A DNA stretch of 64,000 nt from Neostapfia colusana (GCA_030760725.1 JASWHV010000012.1:41385652-41449651), one strand, 5' to 3'; counted from the first letter of the stretch, positions 45,518-58,900 are shown. Program-made: numbers and translations. Notes: a model not told the origin generated them from the letters alone.

Positions 45518-46889
45518 CAGGACAGGTTCAGGGAGCTGTCTACGACGAGCTGCAGCAACAAGGTTTTGAGAATCAAGAACAACCGGAACCGCAAGAACAA
45601 GGCAAGTGCTCCTTGACCATGTTGATCCTATGTTTTGGGTAAAACTGTTTTGATTTGCGAAAAGGTGTGCGTACTGAGTCAAACATGATGGGAAACCCTT
45701 TTATAGGAGTTTACTAGTTTTGATTAAACCACCCTTGTCGCTTGGGAAGTTTATGAGTCGGGTATGGTTTTTGCTCTATGCTTTGCTGAGTCCATGGGAT
45801 TGGGAAGCGAGATACATAGCTAACTGCACTCGTATTGATAAAAAGAAACTGATGTTAATAATGAACATGGATGGGGGCGGAGATCTAGGCAAGCCTGGGT
45901 TTGTGAATGTGGTAGCATGAGATGGTGGTTTTGCTTGCCGTAGATCTAAGGACCGGTTCATGCATGCACATGCCAGGATAATAGTACCACCACAAGGCCA
46001 AGTATGGGTGCGGCTTAGCTGAGTAATTAGGTAAGTTGCTAGAGTGTTATGGACTGTGGAAGGTGCGGGGAATGGGAGTCGAGTGAGGACTGCCCTGGGA
46101 ACTGCATGGCACAAGAGGGGGCCCGTGGGTGGGAGAATTGGAGATTCTAGCCTGCCGGTGAAACCTTAGTGAGTCCATACATCTAGTAACCCCTTTGTAA
46201 AGGCTATTTTGTGATCTCTTGACCATACACCGACGGATGTGTACTGGTATAATGGAGGTTCTGCAGTCGCCGACGGGTGACGAAATCAAAAACTTGTGGG
46301 TAAAGAGGTGCAAACTCTGCAGAGTTATTAAAACTATCGTGATAGCCGAGCTTACGGTCATGAGCACCTGGCTAAACTGCTATGATTAGATGGGATGATT
46401 ATTGGGATGGTTATTGGAATGGGTATTGGGAAGGTTCTTGGTCGTGATCATTGATTATGGTTTGGGACTGTGAGTTCGGGAGATGAGATGGTTGCATGAC
46501 TAATGGGTCATGACATGAGATTGGTCTCGGTGCGAGACGAGGTTGTTTTATGAGATGAGATGGTAGCGAATACGAGGAGGTATTCGTGAGTATGAGTAAA
46601 GGATTGGTTAATGTTCGGATGGAACACGGGAAGTGATGGAGGTATGTTGGTAATTTAACACATGCTGATACTACATTCATCTAAAGTTAAGTTGCTGTTT
46701 TATCAATGGTTTTATAAATTTGCTTTCTGCAAATAAGCCTTTTCTACCTACCTTGTTTATAAGCTGCATATCATGTGTTATTCCCGCACTTGCTGAGTAC
46801 ATCATTGTGCTCAAACTTGCATTATTATTTCTCCATCAACAGCAAGAGAAGACTACTATGAAGACCGGGTAGAGCATTATGGCGTGTGA
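45518..46889 (+). other. Putative spliced LTR ORF, exons E1+E2 (element B 3' LTR)
   Basis: E1 45518-45601 and E2 46843-46889. Both splice signals, including the GC donor, and the reading frame are kept. E2 has one amino-acid change from the 5' copy (Asn to His in VENYGV). Confidence 0.45.
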
Positions 46890-47192
46890 TCTGTTCTCAA
46901 CCTTGCCTGTGGAGGGAATAGAGATGGAGCCACTTCTGCTTAGTTTTGCTTCCGCATTAGTTTCTGCTTCCGCATTTAAATAAGAATTCCGCTGCGTAGA
47001 AATAAGGACTTCCGTTGTGAGCATGAGTCCAAGACTCATGATGTGCTAGAATAAACTCTGTTATTCGTGGTAATATATAATCTGAATTCAGTTTGTGGAA
47101 CGTATGTGTATGTGTGATAAACATCCTGGGCACACATATGCATTAGTTCTCGGTTCCGTGGTTTTCCACAGAATTGAGGGCGTCACATCTAG

Positions 47193-49605
47193 CCCCTGGA
47201 ACTTCAGAAATTCGTGTAAATTCATTTAAAATCAGTTTTAGCCCCTGGCCTTAATAAAAATTAGGAAAACCCCTCTGTTATGTGTAGTTAGACTCCTGGA
47301 AATTTATGAAATAACAAATTAGACCCTGTAGTAGGGTGGATTTACCTTTTTGACCCTATATGATATTAAATTCAGAAATTTAAATATGTGATTAGGATTT
47401 AAATTTAAAAGGTGAGGCAAACACATTGTAAATTCAAATTTAAACTCTCCTAGCACTTGGAAAACTTTAGAATTAGTTAAAAATAGATTTTAAGCTGAAA
47501 TGAATCTGTCTAATTGATTGTTCATATTTATTAGCTATAGAAACACCTTTTATGCTAGGAAATAATTCTAAAAACTAGTAAAATAAATTTAAATTGTTCC
47601 ACATCAGAGAGGAAGTTCAAAGATATATTATTGAACATTTTAGATCAGAACCTATTCTGTTTAGATGATGTGTCTTACTATTCTCATAATAAAATTCACC
47701 TTTAGGCATAGAAAATAAATCTGGAAAATATAGGAAAATGGGTATGCATAATTAGAAAATGATAAATGAAGTCTCCCAATCCAAAAACTTCAGTTTAGGA
47801 ATTGGTAGAAGATCTGAAAACCTATTTGGAGTAGGAAAATACCTTTTATACAAACTTTGTGGCTAAGAAATGCAATAATGATATATAAAGAATTTGTTCA
47901 AATTGGAACTCCATATATAGTGTGCAAATAGAAACCTGAACATAGAAGTTAGAAATAGTATACATATGTTTAAAGGTGAAGGTAGGTAAAAAATCAACAC
48001 ATGTAGAGTGACACACAACACTTAGAAATGTGAATGACATTCATAGGTATGTATGTGTGGTTTGTATGAAGTGAAAGTGTGAACTATGTCTTATGGATTG
48101 TTGTTTTATTTTGCTATGTGTATTGGCATGAGTAGAACCTGCCCCAGAGCAAGTTCTCCCCTTCCAAGACCAAGACTTTCCATTCCCAGAGCAGCAGGAA
48201 GAAGGCAAGTGTCCTTGACCACTTTGATCCTATACTAGGATGTGTAGCTAGAATCATTTGCATTGTCAATTGAAATATGAAACCCATGCTAGGAAGTTTC
48301 CCTAGAATTACATTATCTTGTTTCCTTGTAGCTTGGGTTGGGATTTGTTTTATTATGTCATTCATTCATATTACTATGCTTAGCCATGCTTAGAATGGGA
48401 TAAGTGGGATATGAGATCATCAACTTGATTACTTTACTCTTGAATGAGACATTATGAGTTGTGTAGAGGTAGGGATCGAGGCAAGTTGGATGATTTGGTT
48501 GGTGCTGGGTGCACGAGACTCAGGTTTGTGTTTAGTACTTGCCTGGATTCTAAGGACCGGTTCATGGAGCATGTAACCTGGCTTTATCGTGCCAACCACA
48601 TGCTGAGATGGGGCAGCTTGGCCAATTAATTAGGTGTACCCCGGCGTAGTATGGGTGTGTTGGATGGTGCGGGGAGTAGGTGTTAGCTGGACTACCATAT
48701 GAACCGCAAGGCTCAAGAGGGGGCCACTGCAGCGTGGTTGGAGCCTCTTGTATGCTGTTAGGGGTGAATTCTCAGTGGGCCCATGCTCGTCGGGAATCCC
48801 TTTGTAAAGGCTTCGTAGTGATCTCCTGGCTACACACCTGGGAAGTGTGAATGTGGTTCGTGGCCACTGGCATAATGGAGGTTCTTTTAGTCCACCCGGC
48901 AACGGGGGATGAAATCACTACATGTGGATACAGTGGTGCAAACTCTGCAGACTCAAAACTGTCATGACAGCCGTGCTCACGGTCAAGAGCGGCTTGGACT
49001 TATTCATGATTAGAGGATGATGACTTTGGAAGTTGTGGATGTTAAGCGGGGAGCTTAACATTGGAAATGATGTTATGGTTATTTGATTATGATGATGGGT
49101 TGGGAGATTGGGACCATTTCACCTATGCAGTAATGTAGGTGCTTACTAAGCTAAGGTGATAGGTATTAATTGCGTAGTGCTTTAACCATGAGTTCCACCT
49201 CTCCTTGCTCTAGCCATGGATGACATAACTTTCCCACACTTGCTGAGTACCAACGGTACTCAAACTTGCATATTTGTTGGTTTAAATTGCTGCTCAGGTA
49301 AAGGGGATGATGTGGTGTTAAATGACCAAGACTTCGGACCCGAAGAAGGATTCTAGGTTCATGGAAGTCCCCCAGGCAACGCCTGTGACGGAGCCCACAA
49401 GAATAATATTTCCGCTGCTGTTTTATTTACATATTATGAACTTATTATCGTCCATCGAGACGTATGCTATGTAAGACTTATTTATATTCGACACCTGGCT
49501 TGTAATAAATGATGCTTCACTATTTGTCATCACATGTATGAGAAAATGATCCTGGCATACATGTGATATTCACTCGGTTGTTCTTCGGAGAAACCGGGTG
49601 TGACA
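47193..49605 (+). repeat. 5' LTR of element C, right part
   Basis: Resumes after the TCTAG duplication of B (47188-47192) with cccctggaacttcag, matching LTR E at about 60434. Contains E1, intron block, E2, AATAAA near 49504, and the terminus GGGTGTGACA. Confidence 0.92.
48136..49356 (+). other. Putative spliced LTR ORF, exons E1+E2 (element C)
   Basis: E1 48136-48204 (69 nt) between acceptor catgagtag and donor GAAG/GCAAGT; E2 49298-49356 (59 nt) after acceptor ctgctcag, ending TAG. Continuous frame: PAPEQVLPFQDQDFPFPEQQ in E1; GDDVVLNDQDFGPEEGF in E2. Palindromes CTGTCATGACAG (48959-48970) and CCGTGCTCACGG (48971-48982) lie in the intron. Confidence 0.5.
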
Positions 49606-49609
49606 GAAG

Positions 49610-49622
49610 TGGTATCAGAGCC
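49610..49622 (+). other. Primer binding site of element C
   Basis: TGGTATCAGAGCC, four bases after the LTR end. Confidence 0.95.
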
Positions 49623-49824
49623 AAGGTTGCCCATAGGAACGTGGACCTAGGTAGAAATGGACGTATTTAAGGACCCTATTTTCTTAAAAACTATTTTACA
49701 AAGGTGTGGGTTGAAAAGTGTTATTTAATGGGGTCACTTTATTCATCTTACCCCAACTTCTATTCAAAATAGGATTTTTGTTTAAAATCTCATCTAACTT
49801 AATTTTAAATGCTTTATGTTTTAG

Positions 49825-50661
49825 ATGGTTCGCATGATCCGCACCGCCCGCAAGTCCACCGAAGGGAGAGTTCCCGTAGTTGCCCTTGCCCTGAGAGAGG
49901 AGAACCGTCCGGTGACGTACCTCTCATACGGATTGGCAGTAGGAGGCTTGTTGCGCCGTCTTCGACGTATGCTCCACGCCGCCGGCAATACCGGCAAGCT
50001 AATCATACACTACAGCTCCACCCGGACCATCCGTGAGAAGCGGGAAGAATGGAGTTCAGAAATGAGGATTATCCATGAAAATCAGCTGCTCAAGATCCAC
50101 CGCTCTCCAGCTTGTCGAGCGACACAGGTCGATGCGGAGAAGGATGTCACCTGGGAGGCCATCACCTGCCAGAGTCACATCTACCGTCGCCACCTGGACA
50201 GGACTGAGTACATGTATGTCCTCCAGCATGAGAGTGGTACAACGGAATACAACTACCCGCCAGTGCAGCAGGGGACTTCCCATGAGCACATGGACCTGTG
50301 CTTGGAGGATGCTGCTATGCTCAGCACTCGACTGCAGGAGTGCCAACAGGAGCTTCAGGATGTCCGTGACACCCTGAAGGAGACTGAGGGGTTGCTTCGA
50401 GCCAGCTTGAGGGCGAGGGAAAGAGGAGATGTGAATGAACTGTGTGTCACCGTGAATGACACATGGACTTCTGACTCTCCAGATCACCGGGCGAGCAGGC
50501 GTCGCCGCACTTCCCCACCAGCAGCTTCCCCACCCAAAGCGGAATCAGAGGGCAGCCGCAATAATGAGGAAGATCCCGAGGAGCCAGCTCAGTGGTACGA
50601 GTCGTGTAGCGTCCTTTCCCATAGTTCAGCAGGTTATCAAGTAGGCGAGTCAATACCTTAG
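49825..50661 (+). CDS. ORF with histone-H3-tail-like N-terminus (element C), 278 codons
   Basis: Starts 200 bp after the primer site, where gag normally begins, directly after gctttatgttttag (splice-acceptor-like). Residues 1-17 (MVRMIRTARKSTEGRVP) match the H3 tail in exact register: M1, R3, T7-A-R-K-S-T12, G14, P17. Residues about 30-140 are a basic, probably folded part (YGLAVGGLLRRLRRML). About 165-200 is heptad-like and Glu/Leu/Gln-rich (STRLQECQQELQDVRDTLKE), likely coiled coil. The C-terminus has RRRR followed by SPP repeats and an acidic tail. No CCHC or gag motif. The copy in E ends at EPAQENE; here that stop has become TCG, adding about 24 codons. Open throughout. Function unknown; chromatin mimicry is inference. 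Confidence 0.75.
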   Translation: MVRMIRTARKSTEGRVPVVALALREENRPVTYLSYGLAVGGLLRRLRRMLHAAGNTGKLIIHYSSTRTIREKREEWSSEMRIIHENQLLKIHRSPACRATQVDAEKDVTWEAITCQSHIYRRHLDRTEYMYVLQHESGTTEYNYPPVQQGTSHEHMDLCLEDAAMLSTRLQECQQELQDVRDTLKETEGLLRASLRARERGDVNELCVTVNDTWTSDSPDHRASRRRRTSPPAASPPKAESEGSRNNEEDPEEPAQWYESCSVLSHSSAGYQVGESIP

Positions 50662-50829
50662 TTAATGATGTGTTAATATTTGGAGTGTGACGTGAGTTGT
50701 GGAAGCCATGGGCATTTGTCCACAACCTCGTCTTCAGGTTGTTTTGATTTGATGTGTGAACCCCTACGAATTAAGAGTGCATTTATTTTTGCGTGAAACA
50801 TGAAACCCTCAGAAAATGTTAATATAATA
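50662..50829 (+). other. Spacer after the H3-like ORF in element C
   Basis: The first part matches the sequence after the ORF in element E (gtgacgtgagttgtggaagc in both). After about 50755 there is a short AT-rich stretch, then RT sequence. Gag, protease and most of RT are absent, so a deletion junction lies here. Confidence 0.7.
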
Positions 50830-52460
50830 AGACCCCTGAGAATGTCGGGGAAGTTCGAAGCTTCTTAGGATTGGCTGGGTATTATTGACGGTTTATCGAG
50901 GGTTTCTCCAAGATTTTGAGACCCCTCACCAAATTGTTGGAGAAGGGAATCACATTCACATGGACACCGCAGTGTGAGACGAGTTTTCAGAAACTGAATA
51001 AAAGATTGACAACAGCCCCAGTGCTAGTTATGCCAGATGTGCAGAAGAACTTTTCGGTGTACTGCGATGCCTCTGGAAACGGGTTGGGATGTGTTCTCAT
51101 GCAAGAGGGGCATGTCTGGCTTATGCATCCCGGCAGCTCCGGAAACACGAGAAGAACTATCCTACATATGACATAGAGCTAGCCGCAGTGGTACACGCAT
51201 TGAAGATTTGGCGGCATTACTTGATGGGGAAGAGGACAGAGATATATATGGATCATAAGAGCTTAAAGTATATTTTTACACAACCAGATCTCAACCTCAG
51301 ACAAAGGAGATGGTTAGAGCTAATCAACGACTTTGATGTGGGCATCAACTATCATCCTGGGAAAGCGAACGTCGTGGCAGATGCTTTAAGTCAGAAGATG
51401 CAGGTCAATAGGTTGAGTTTGAAGGACATGCCTGTAGAATTGAAGGAAGATGTTATAAAACTTAATCTATGTCTGGTGAATAGTGGTGAGGCCATCGCCA
51501 TGGAAGTGGACTCCACATTAGAGAAAGACATCCATAATGGTCAGAAGAATGACAAAAAGATACAAGAGATTAGAGAACTCATCAAGAAAAATAAATCCCC
51601 TAGGTTCAGAGAGGATGAACATGGTACGGTGTGGCACGGGAAAAGAATCTGTGTGCCTGAAGTGAAGGAGATCCGTGAATTGATTTTGAAGGAGGCTCAT
51701 GATTCCGACTATTCCATTCATCGTGGGAGTACAAAGATGTACCATGACCTCAAGAGCAGGTATTGGTGGTATGGCATGAAGCGAGATGTCGTGGAACATG
51801 TTGCCCTATGTGACACATGTCAGTTGGTGAAAGCAGAACATCAACGACCCGCGGGATTATTGCAACCACTCAAAGTGCCTGAATGGAAATGGGAAGAAAT
51901 CGGTATGGATTTCATAGTGGGACTACCTAGGACCCAATCAGAATATGATTCGATATGGGTCATCATCGACAGGCTAACCAAGGTAGCTCATTTCATCCCC
52001 GTGAAAGAAAGCTACAGCGGATCCAAATTGGCAGAATTGTACATGTCAAGGATCGTGTATTTCCATGGAGTGCTAAAGAAGATAGTGTCAGATCGAGGGA
52101 CACAGTTCACCTCACGGTTCTGGCAGAAGTTGCATGAAACCATGGGAACTCATCTGAATTTTAGTTCTGCCTATCATCCCCAGACTGACGGACAGACGGA
52201 AAGAACCAATCAGATCCTTGAGGATTTGCTGAGAGCGTGTGCACTCAAGAACAATAGGAGTTGGGATAAGAACTTACCGTATGTGGAGTTCTCCTATAAC
52301 AACAGCTATCAGGCTAGTATGAAGATGTCACCATCTGAGGCTTTGTATGGGAGGAAGTGCAGAACTCCACTATTTTGGAACCAAACAGGGGAAAGTAAAG
52401 TGTTTGGACCCGAGCTACTACAAGAAGCCGAGGCGAAAGTGAGGGAAATTCGCAACAACC
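50830..52460 (+). pseudogene. pol pseudogene of element C (RT thumb to integrase)
   Basis: Begins in the RT thumb (NVGEVRSFLGLAGYY, then a TGA at about 50887), RNase H (SVYCDASGNGLGCVLMQEG; one-base frameshift at about 51113), then open to 52460. Integrase zinc finger (HRGSTKMYHD, CDTCQLVKAEH; family HPGS is HRGS) and DDE core (MDFIVGLP, SDRGTQFTSRF, DGQTERTNQ). Interrupted by element D, so the C-terminal part and chromodomain lie outside. Very close to D in sequence, supporting one family. Confidence 0.9.
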
Positions 52461-52707
52461 TGTCACACCCGGTTTTTCCGAAAAACAACCAAGTGAATAT
52501 CACTTGTATGCCAGGATCATTTTCTCATACATGTGATGACAAATAGTGAAGCATCATTTATTACAAGCCAGGTGTCGAATATAAATAAGTCTTACATAGC
52601 AAAGGTCTCGATGGACAATAATAAGTTCATCACAAGTAAATAAACTAGCAGCGGAATATTATTCTTGAGGGCTCCGTCACAGGCGTTGCCCGGGGGACTC
52701 CATGAAC

Positions 52708-55350
52708 CTAGAAACCTTCTTCGGGTCCGAAGTCTTGATCATTATACACCACTTCATTATCTTGACCTGAGCAGCAATATAAACCAACAAATATGCTGGT
52801 TGAGTACCAATGGTACTTAGCAACTGTGGGAAAGTTATGTCATGCATGGCTAGAGCAAGGAGAGGTTGAACTCATGTTTAAAGCACTACGCAATTAATAC
52901 CTATCACCTTAGCTTATTAAGCACCTACATTACTACATAGGTGAAATGGTCCCAATCTCCCATACCTTCATCATAATCAAATAACCATAACATCATTTCC
53001 AATGTTATGCTCCCCGCTTAACATCCACAACTTCCAAAACCCTCAACCCTCTAATCATGAATAAGTCCAAGCCGCTCTTGACCGTGAGCACGGCTGTCAT
53101 GACAGTTTTGACTCTGCAGAGTTTGTACCACTGTACCCACATGTAGTGATTTCATCCCCCGTTGCCGGGTGGACTAAAAGAACCTCCATTATGCAAGTGG
53201 CTACGAACCACATTCACACTTCCCAGGTGCGTAGCCAGGAGATCACTACGAAGCCTTTACAAAGGGATTCCCGACGAGCGTGGGCCCACTGAGGTTTCAC
53301 CCCTAACAGCATACAAGAGGCTCCAACCCCGCTGCAGTGGCCCCCTCTTGAGCCTTGCGGTTCATATGGTAGTCCAGCTGACACCTATTCCCCGCACCAT
53401 CCAACACACCCATACTACGCCGGGGATACACCTAATTAATTGGCCAAGCTGCCCCATCTCAGCATGTGGTTGGCACGGTAAAGCCATGTTACATGCTCCA
53501 TGAACCGGTCCTTAGGATCCAGGCAAGTACTAAACACAAACCCGAGTCTCGTGCACCCAGCACACAACCAAAACATCCAACTTGCCTTGATCCCTACCTC
53601 TACATAACTCACAATATCTCATTCAAGAGTATGGTAAAATAAACTGATGATCTCATATCCCAAATATTCCATTCTAAGCATGGCTAAGCATATGCATAAT
53701 AATAAATGACATGATAACATAAATCCCAATCCCAAGCTACAAGGGAACAAGGTAATGCAATTCTAGGGAAACTTCCAAGCATGGGTTTCATATTTAATTT
53801 GACAATGCAAATAACTCTAGCTACATGTCCTAGTATAGGATCAAAGTGGTCAAGGACACTTGCCTCCTTCCTGCTGCTCTTGAAATGGGTAGTCCTGATC
53901 TTGGAAAGGAAGAACTTGTTCTGGAGCAGGTTCTAAATCATACCATCACACATAGCAAAAGAAAAACAACAATCCATAAGACATAGTTCACACTTCCACT
54001 TCAAACAAACCACACATTCACATTTATGAAAGTCATTCACAATTATATGTGTTGTGGTTACTATTTGTGTGTTGATCTTTGGCTTACTTGTACTTTTAAT
54101 CATGTGTATATGATTCCTACTTTTGTATTCACATTTATGCTTACATACTATATATATGAGTTTCTAATTTAAATAAATTCCTTATATTCAATTACTACAC
54201 CTTTTAGCTACTAAGTATGCATGAAAGGTATTTTCCTACTCCATATGTGTCTACAGAACTTCTACCCACCCTAAACTGAATTCTTTGGATTTTGGAAACT
54301 TCATTTATCATTTTCTAATTATTTATACCTAGCTTGCTATATTTTCAAATTTACTTCCTATGCCTAAATGGGTACTTTATTATGAAAATAGTAAGACACA
54401 TCATCTAAACAGAATAGATTCTGATCCAAAATAGTTAATAATATATTTTTTATCTTTTCCTCTGATGTAAACTATTTTACATTTATTTTTCTAATTTCAG
54501 AATTATTCTCTACTTAAAAATGTGTTCCTCTAACTAATAAATGTGAATAATCAATTATACAAATTCATTTCAGCCAAAAATCTATTTTTATCTCACTCCA
54601 AGGTTTTCTAAGTACTGGGAAAGTTTTTAATTTGAATTTGACACTATGTTTGTCCCACCTTTTAAATTTTAAATACTAGCCACTTATTCAAATTCCTAAC
54701 TTTAATATCAAATAGGGTTAAAAAGGTAAATTCACCCCACTACAGGATCCATTAATTTATTTTAAGAATTTCCAGGGGTCTAACTACACTTATCAGAGGG
54801 GTTTTTCCTAATTTTTATCAAGTCCAGGGGCTAAAACTGATTTTTAAATGAATTTACATGATTTTCTGAAGTTCCAGGGGCTAGATCAGAAGTTTCCGGG
54901 GATAGCTCTTATTTTCCGAGAACCCTAGGGGGTAGCGCGTAAGAATTCCAGTCTTTATAACGCGGAGCTGACGTGGACCGTCTGATTTAAAACAGACGAC
55001 TGAGATTATAACGTCGAACCGGTACGCGGGGATTTAAAGTCTACCGTGCGATTTAAAATAGACGGCGCACAAGCGGCCACGTCGCTCTGATCGAGCGCGG
55101 GCGGCGCTGCCCGGCGGCGCACGGCGGCGGGAGGCGGCGATCTCGCCGGAGAGTTTTGGATCTTCGTAAATTCTTCCTAGAACTGTGATTTTATGGCTTA
55201 GATCGGTGGAGGGGAGCTCGGGGATCTCACCTCGGGGTTTTTCTTGAGCTCGGAGGTCCTGGAAGGCGATCGGCGACGAGGTCCGAAGTGAAACCATGGC
55301 GAGGCTCGTCGGCGCTGCATTTGAACCGCAAGTCACCGAGTTTTCTGCAC
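52708..55350 (-). other. Putative spliced LTR ORF, exons 0+E1+E2 (element D)
   Basis: Minus strand: exon 0 55350-55231 (120 nt), E1 53932-53864 (69 nt, GC donor), E2 52766-52708 (59 nt to TAG). All three are open in one continuous frame and identical in length to those of C and E. An upstream 101-102-nt intron candidate spans 55452-55351. Confidence 0.5.
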
Positions 55351-55501
55351 CTGCAGGGTTCCCCGGAGGTGGTGGATCAAGACCAGCGAGTTAGATCGGA
55401 ATTTCCGAGCGTAGATCGGCCAGAATTCTCCGGAGAAGGCTCGGGTTCTCACCGGAGTAAAAACAGCAGATCGCGTGAGTAAAACGGGACGAGGCCGGGG
55501 T

Positions 55502-55508
55502 TTTTATA
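55502..55508 (-). promoter_or_regulatory. TATA box, LTR D
   Basis: TATAAAA on the minus strand, 150 bp upstream of exon 0. Confidence 0.65.
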
Positions 55509-55906
55509 GACGGGGGAAGGGCGGCGTTCGGTTGTGATCGAGTTTGCATCGCCCATGAGCCAAATTCGGCTGGGATACGTAGAAATCCGGGTCGGTTTGG
55601 ATTCGGGGTGAGAGAGAGTCCGGCCGAGCGTGGCGCTGGCGCGAGGAAGGAGAAGAGCTGGCGGGCCTCGCCTGTCAGTGGGAGGAAGGGGGCGCACGCG
55701 GCTGCGGGCTGGCGCGGGTGCTGGTTGGGCCGGCTGGTGGGTTTCGGCCCACTGGCCGATTTTTTTCTGTTTTCCTTTTTCTTTTTCTATTTCTTTTCTA
55801 TTTTGAGTTTAAATTGAATTCCAGTTTGAATTTAAATTGTTGCAAAACATGCAACACGTCCAAAAATTTTTAAATTCCCCTCTTAACAGGATTTTGGGGT
55901 GTTACA

Positions 55907-55920
55907 GCTCTACCCCCCTT
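55907..55920 (-). other. Polypurine tract of element D
   Basis: Minus strand AAGGGGGGTAGAGC directly before the LTR. Confidence 0.85.
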
Positions 55921-58900
55921 AAAAGAAATCTAGTCCTCGAGATTGGTGGTTCTAAGATAACAATTCCGGAAATTGTGCCTTGAGCTCATTTTCCCGTTCC
56001 TAGGTGGCTTCCTCTTCTGAGTGATGCTTCCATTGCACCTTGCACATCCGGATTCTTTTATTTCTGGTGAGGCGTTCCCTTGTCTCCAAAATCTTGTATG
56101 GTTGCTCGGCATAAGACAAATCCTCAGCTACGTCGACTTCATTCATGGGTAACACCTCTTCAGGCGTTCTCAGGCATTTCTTGAGTTGTGACACATGGAA
56201 CACATTGTGCACATCCGATAGACGAGCCGGTAACTCTAGTTGATACGCCACTTCGCCTTTCCTTTCCAGAACTTGAAAAGGTCCGATGTATCAAGGTGAC
56301 AACTTCCCTTTCACCTTGAACCTACGAAGTCCTCTGATAGGGGACACCTTGAGATAGACATAGTCTCCCACATTGAAAACGAGCTCTCTTCTTCGTACAT
56401 CGACATAGCTCTTTTGGCGTGTCTGTGCTATCCTCAAATTGTTGCGAATTTCACTCACCTTCGCCTCGGCTTCTCGTAGTACTTCTGGACCAAACACTTT
56501 ACTTTCCCCTGTTTGGTTCCAAAATAGGGGAGTTCTGCACTTCCTCCCGTACAAAGCTTCAAACGGTGACATCTTCATACTAGCTTGATAGCTGTTGTTA
56601 TAGTAAAACTCCGCATATGGTAAGTTCTTATCCCAACTCCGATTGTTTTTGAGTGCACATGCCCTCAGCATATCTTCAAGAATCTGATTGGTTCTTTCCG
56701 TCTGCCCATCAGTTTGGGGATGATAGGCAGAACCAAAGTTCAGATGGGTTCCCATGGTTTCGTGCAACTTCTGCCAGAACCTCGAGGTGAACTGTGTCCC
56801 TCGATCCGACACAATCTTCTTTGGCACTCCATGGTAACACATGATCCTTGACATGTACAACTCTGCCAATTTGGATCCGCTGTAGCTTTCTCTCACGGGG
56901 ATGAAATGAGCTACCTTGGTTAGCCTTTCAATGATGACCCATATTGAATCATATCATGATTGGGTCCTAGGCAATTCCACTATGAAATCCATACCGATTT
57001 CTTCCCATTTCCATTCAGGCACTTTGAGTGGTTGCAATAATCCCGCGGGTCGTTGATGTTCTGCTTTCACCAACTGACATGTGTCACATAGGGCAACATG
57101 TTCCGTGACATCTTGCTTCATGCCATACCACCAATACCTGCTTTTGAGGTCCTGGTACATCTTCGTACTCCCAGGATGAATGGAATAGTCAGAATCATGA
57201 GCCTCCTTCAAAATCAATTCACGGATCTCCTTTACTTCTGGCACACAGATTCTTTTCCCGTACCACAACGTTCCTTGTTCGTCCTCTCTAAAACCAGGAG
57301 CTTTATTTTCCTTGATGAGTTGTCTCATCTCTTGTATCTTCTCGTCTTTCTTTTGACCCTCGCGAATGTCTCGCTCGAGTGTGGAGTCCACTTCCATGGC
57401 GATGGCTTCACCACTATTTACCAGGCATAGACTGAGCCTTATAACCTCGTCCTTCAATTCTGCAGGCATGTCCTTCAAGCTCAACTTATTGACCTGCACT
57501 TTTCGACTTAAAGCATCGGCCACGACGTTTGCTTTCCCAGGATGATAGTTGATGCCCACATCAAAGTCATTGATTAGCTCTAACCATCTCCTTTGTCTGA
57601 GGTTGAGATCTGGCTGTGTGAAAATGTACTTCAAACTCTTATGATCCGTATATATCTCTGTCCTCTTCCCCATCAAGTAGTGTCGCCAAATTTTCAACGC
57701 GTGTACCACTGCGGCTAGTTCTAGGTCATGTGTAGGATAGTTCTTCTCGTACTTCCGAAGCTGCCGGGATGCATAAGCCACGACATGCCCTTCTTGCATG
57801 AGAACACATCCCAACCCGTTTCCAGAGGCATCACAGTACACCGTGAAATTCTTCTGCATATCAGGCATAATCAACACTGGGGCTGTTGTCAATCTTTTCT
57901 TTAGCTCCTGAAAACTCGTTTCACACTGTGGCATCCATGTGAATGTGATTCCCTTCTCCAAAAGTTTGGTGAGGGGTCTCGAGATCTTTTAGAATCCCTC
58001 AATAAACCGTCGATAGTATCCAGCCAATCCCAAAAAGCTTCGAACTTCCCCGACATTTTCAGGGGTCTTCCACTTCTGTATATCCTTGATTTTGGCAGGA
58101 TCTACGGAGATTCCTCCCTTCGAGATTATATGTCCTAAGTAGGGAACTCACTTCAGCCAAAACTCACACTTGCTCAACTTGGCATATAGTTGGTGTTCTC
58201 TCAGCCTCTGCAACACCAACCTTAGATGTTTCTCATGTTCTTCTTCATCATTGGAGAAGACGAGAATGTCATCTATGAAAACCACCACAAATTTGTCCAG
58301 ATATTCCATGAATACCTTGTTCATGAGATACATGAAGTATGCCGGGGCATTAGTTAGCCCGAAAGGCATGACAGTGTATTCATACAATCCGTACCGAGAT
58401 ATGAAAGCTGTCTTGGGAACATCAGATTGCCTTATCTTGAGTTGGTGGTATCCCGACCTGAGATCAATTTTCGAGAACACACAAGCTACCCTCAACTGAT
58501 CAAACAAGTCTTCAATGCGGGGTAATGGGTACTTGTTCTTGATGGTTACCTCATTCAAGGCACGGTAGTCCACGCATAACCTTTGGGTTCCGTCCTTTTG
58601 GGCACAAATATCACTGGAGCTCCCCATGGTGAGGAACTAGGACGAATATACCCCTTCTTCGTCAATTCTCTCAAATGATCCTTGAGTTCTCCTAGCTGCT
58701 TGGAGTCCATCCGATAAGGTCTCTTGTATATCGGGGCTGTTCCAGGCACTAGCTCAATTGCGAATTCCACTTCACGATCGGGAGGCAGACCTGGCAACTC
58801 CTCTGGAAAAACATCTGGATATTCCCTGATGGTCCTGATCTCCTCCACTTTCACCTCAACTTGATTTAATTTAATGTCCCTCCTAGGCTCTTGTATTGTT

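Larger units (their letters stand above)
36243..47187 (+). mobile_element. Element B: complete, young Ty3/Gypsy chromovirus
   Basis: 10.9 kb, LTRs 3001 and 2993 bp that differ only at scattered positions and in G-run length. Target duplication TCTAG on both sides (36238-36242 and 47188-47192). Complete order: LTR, primer site, gag, pol with chromodomain, polypurine tract, LTR. Inserted in the 5' LTR of element C. The high LTR identity makes it the most recent complete insertion in the window, yet gag, protease and RT are each damaged. Confidence 0.96.
44195..47187 (+). repeat. 3' LTR of element B
   Basis: Colinear with the 5' LTR. It has shorter G runs (near 44378 and 45872). The ACGTG array (about 44344-44850) is kept. 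The following TCTAG is the target duplication. Confidence 0.95.
52461..55906 (-). repeat. 3' LTR of element D
   Basis: 3446 bp, reverse copy of LTRs C and E. Minus strand begins TGTAACACCCC at 55906 and ends GGGTGTGACA at 52461. All LTR exon signals are kept. Confidence 0.93.
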
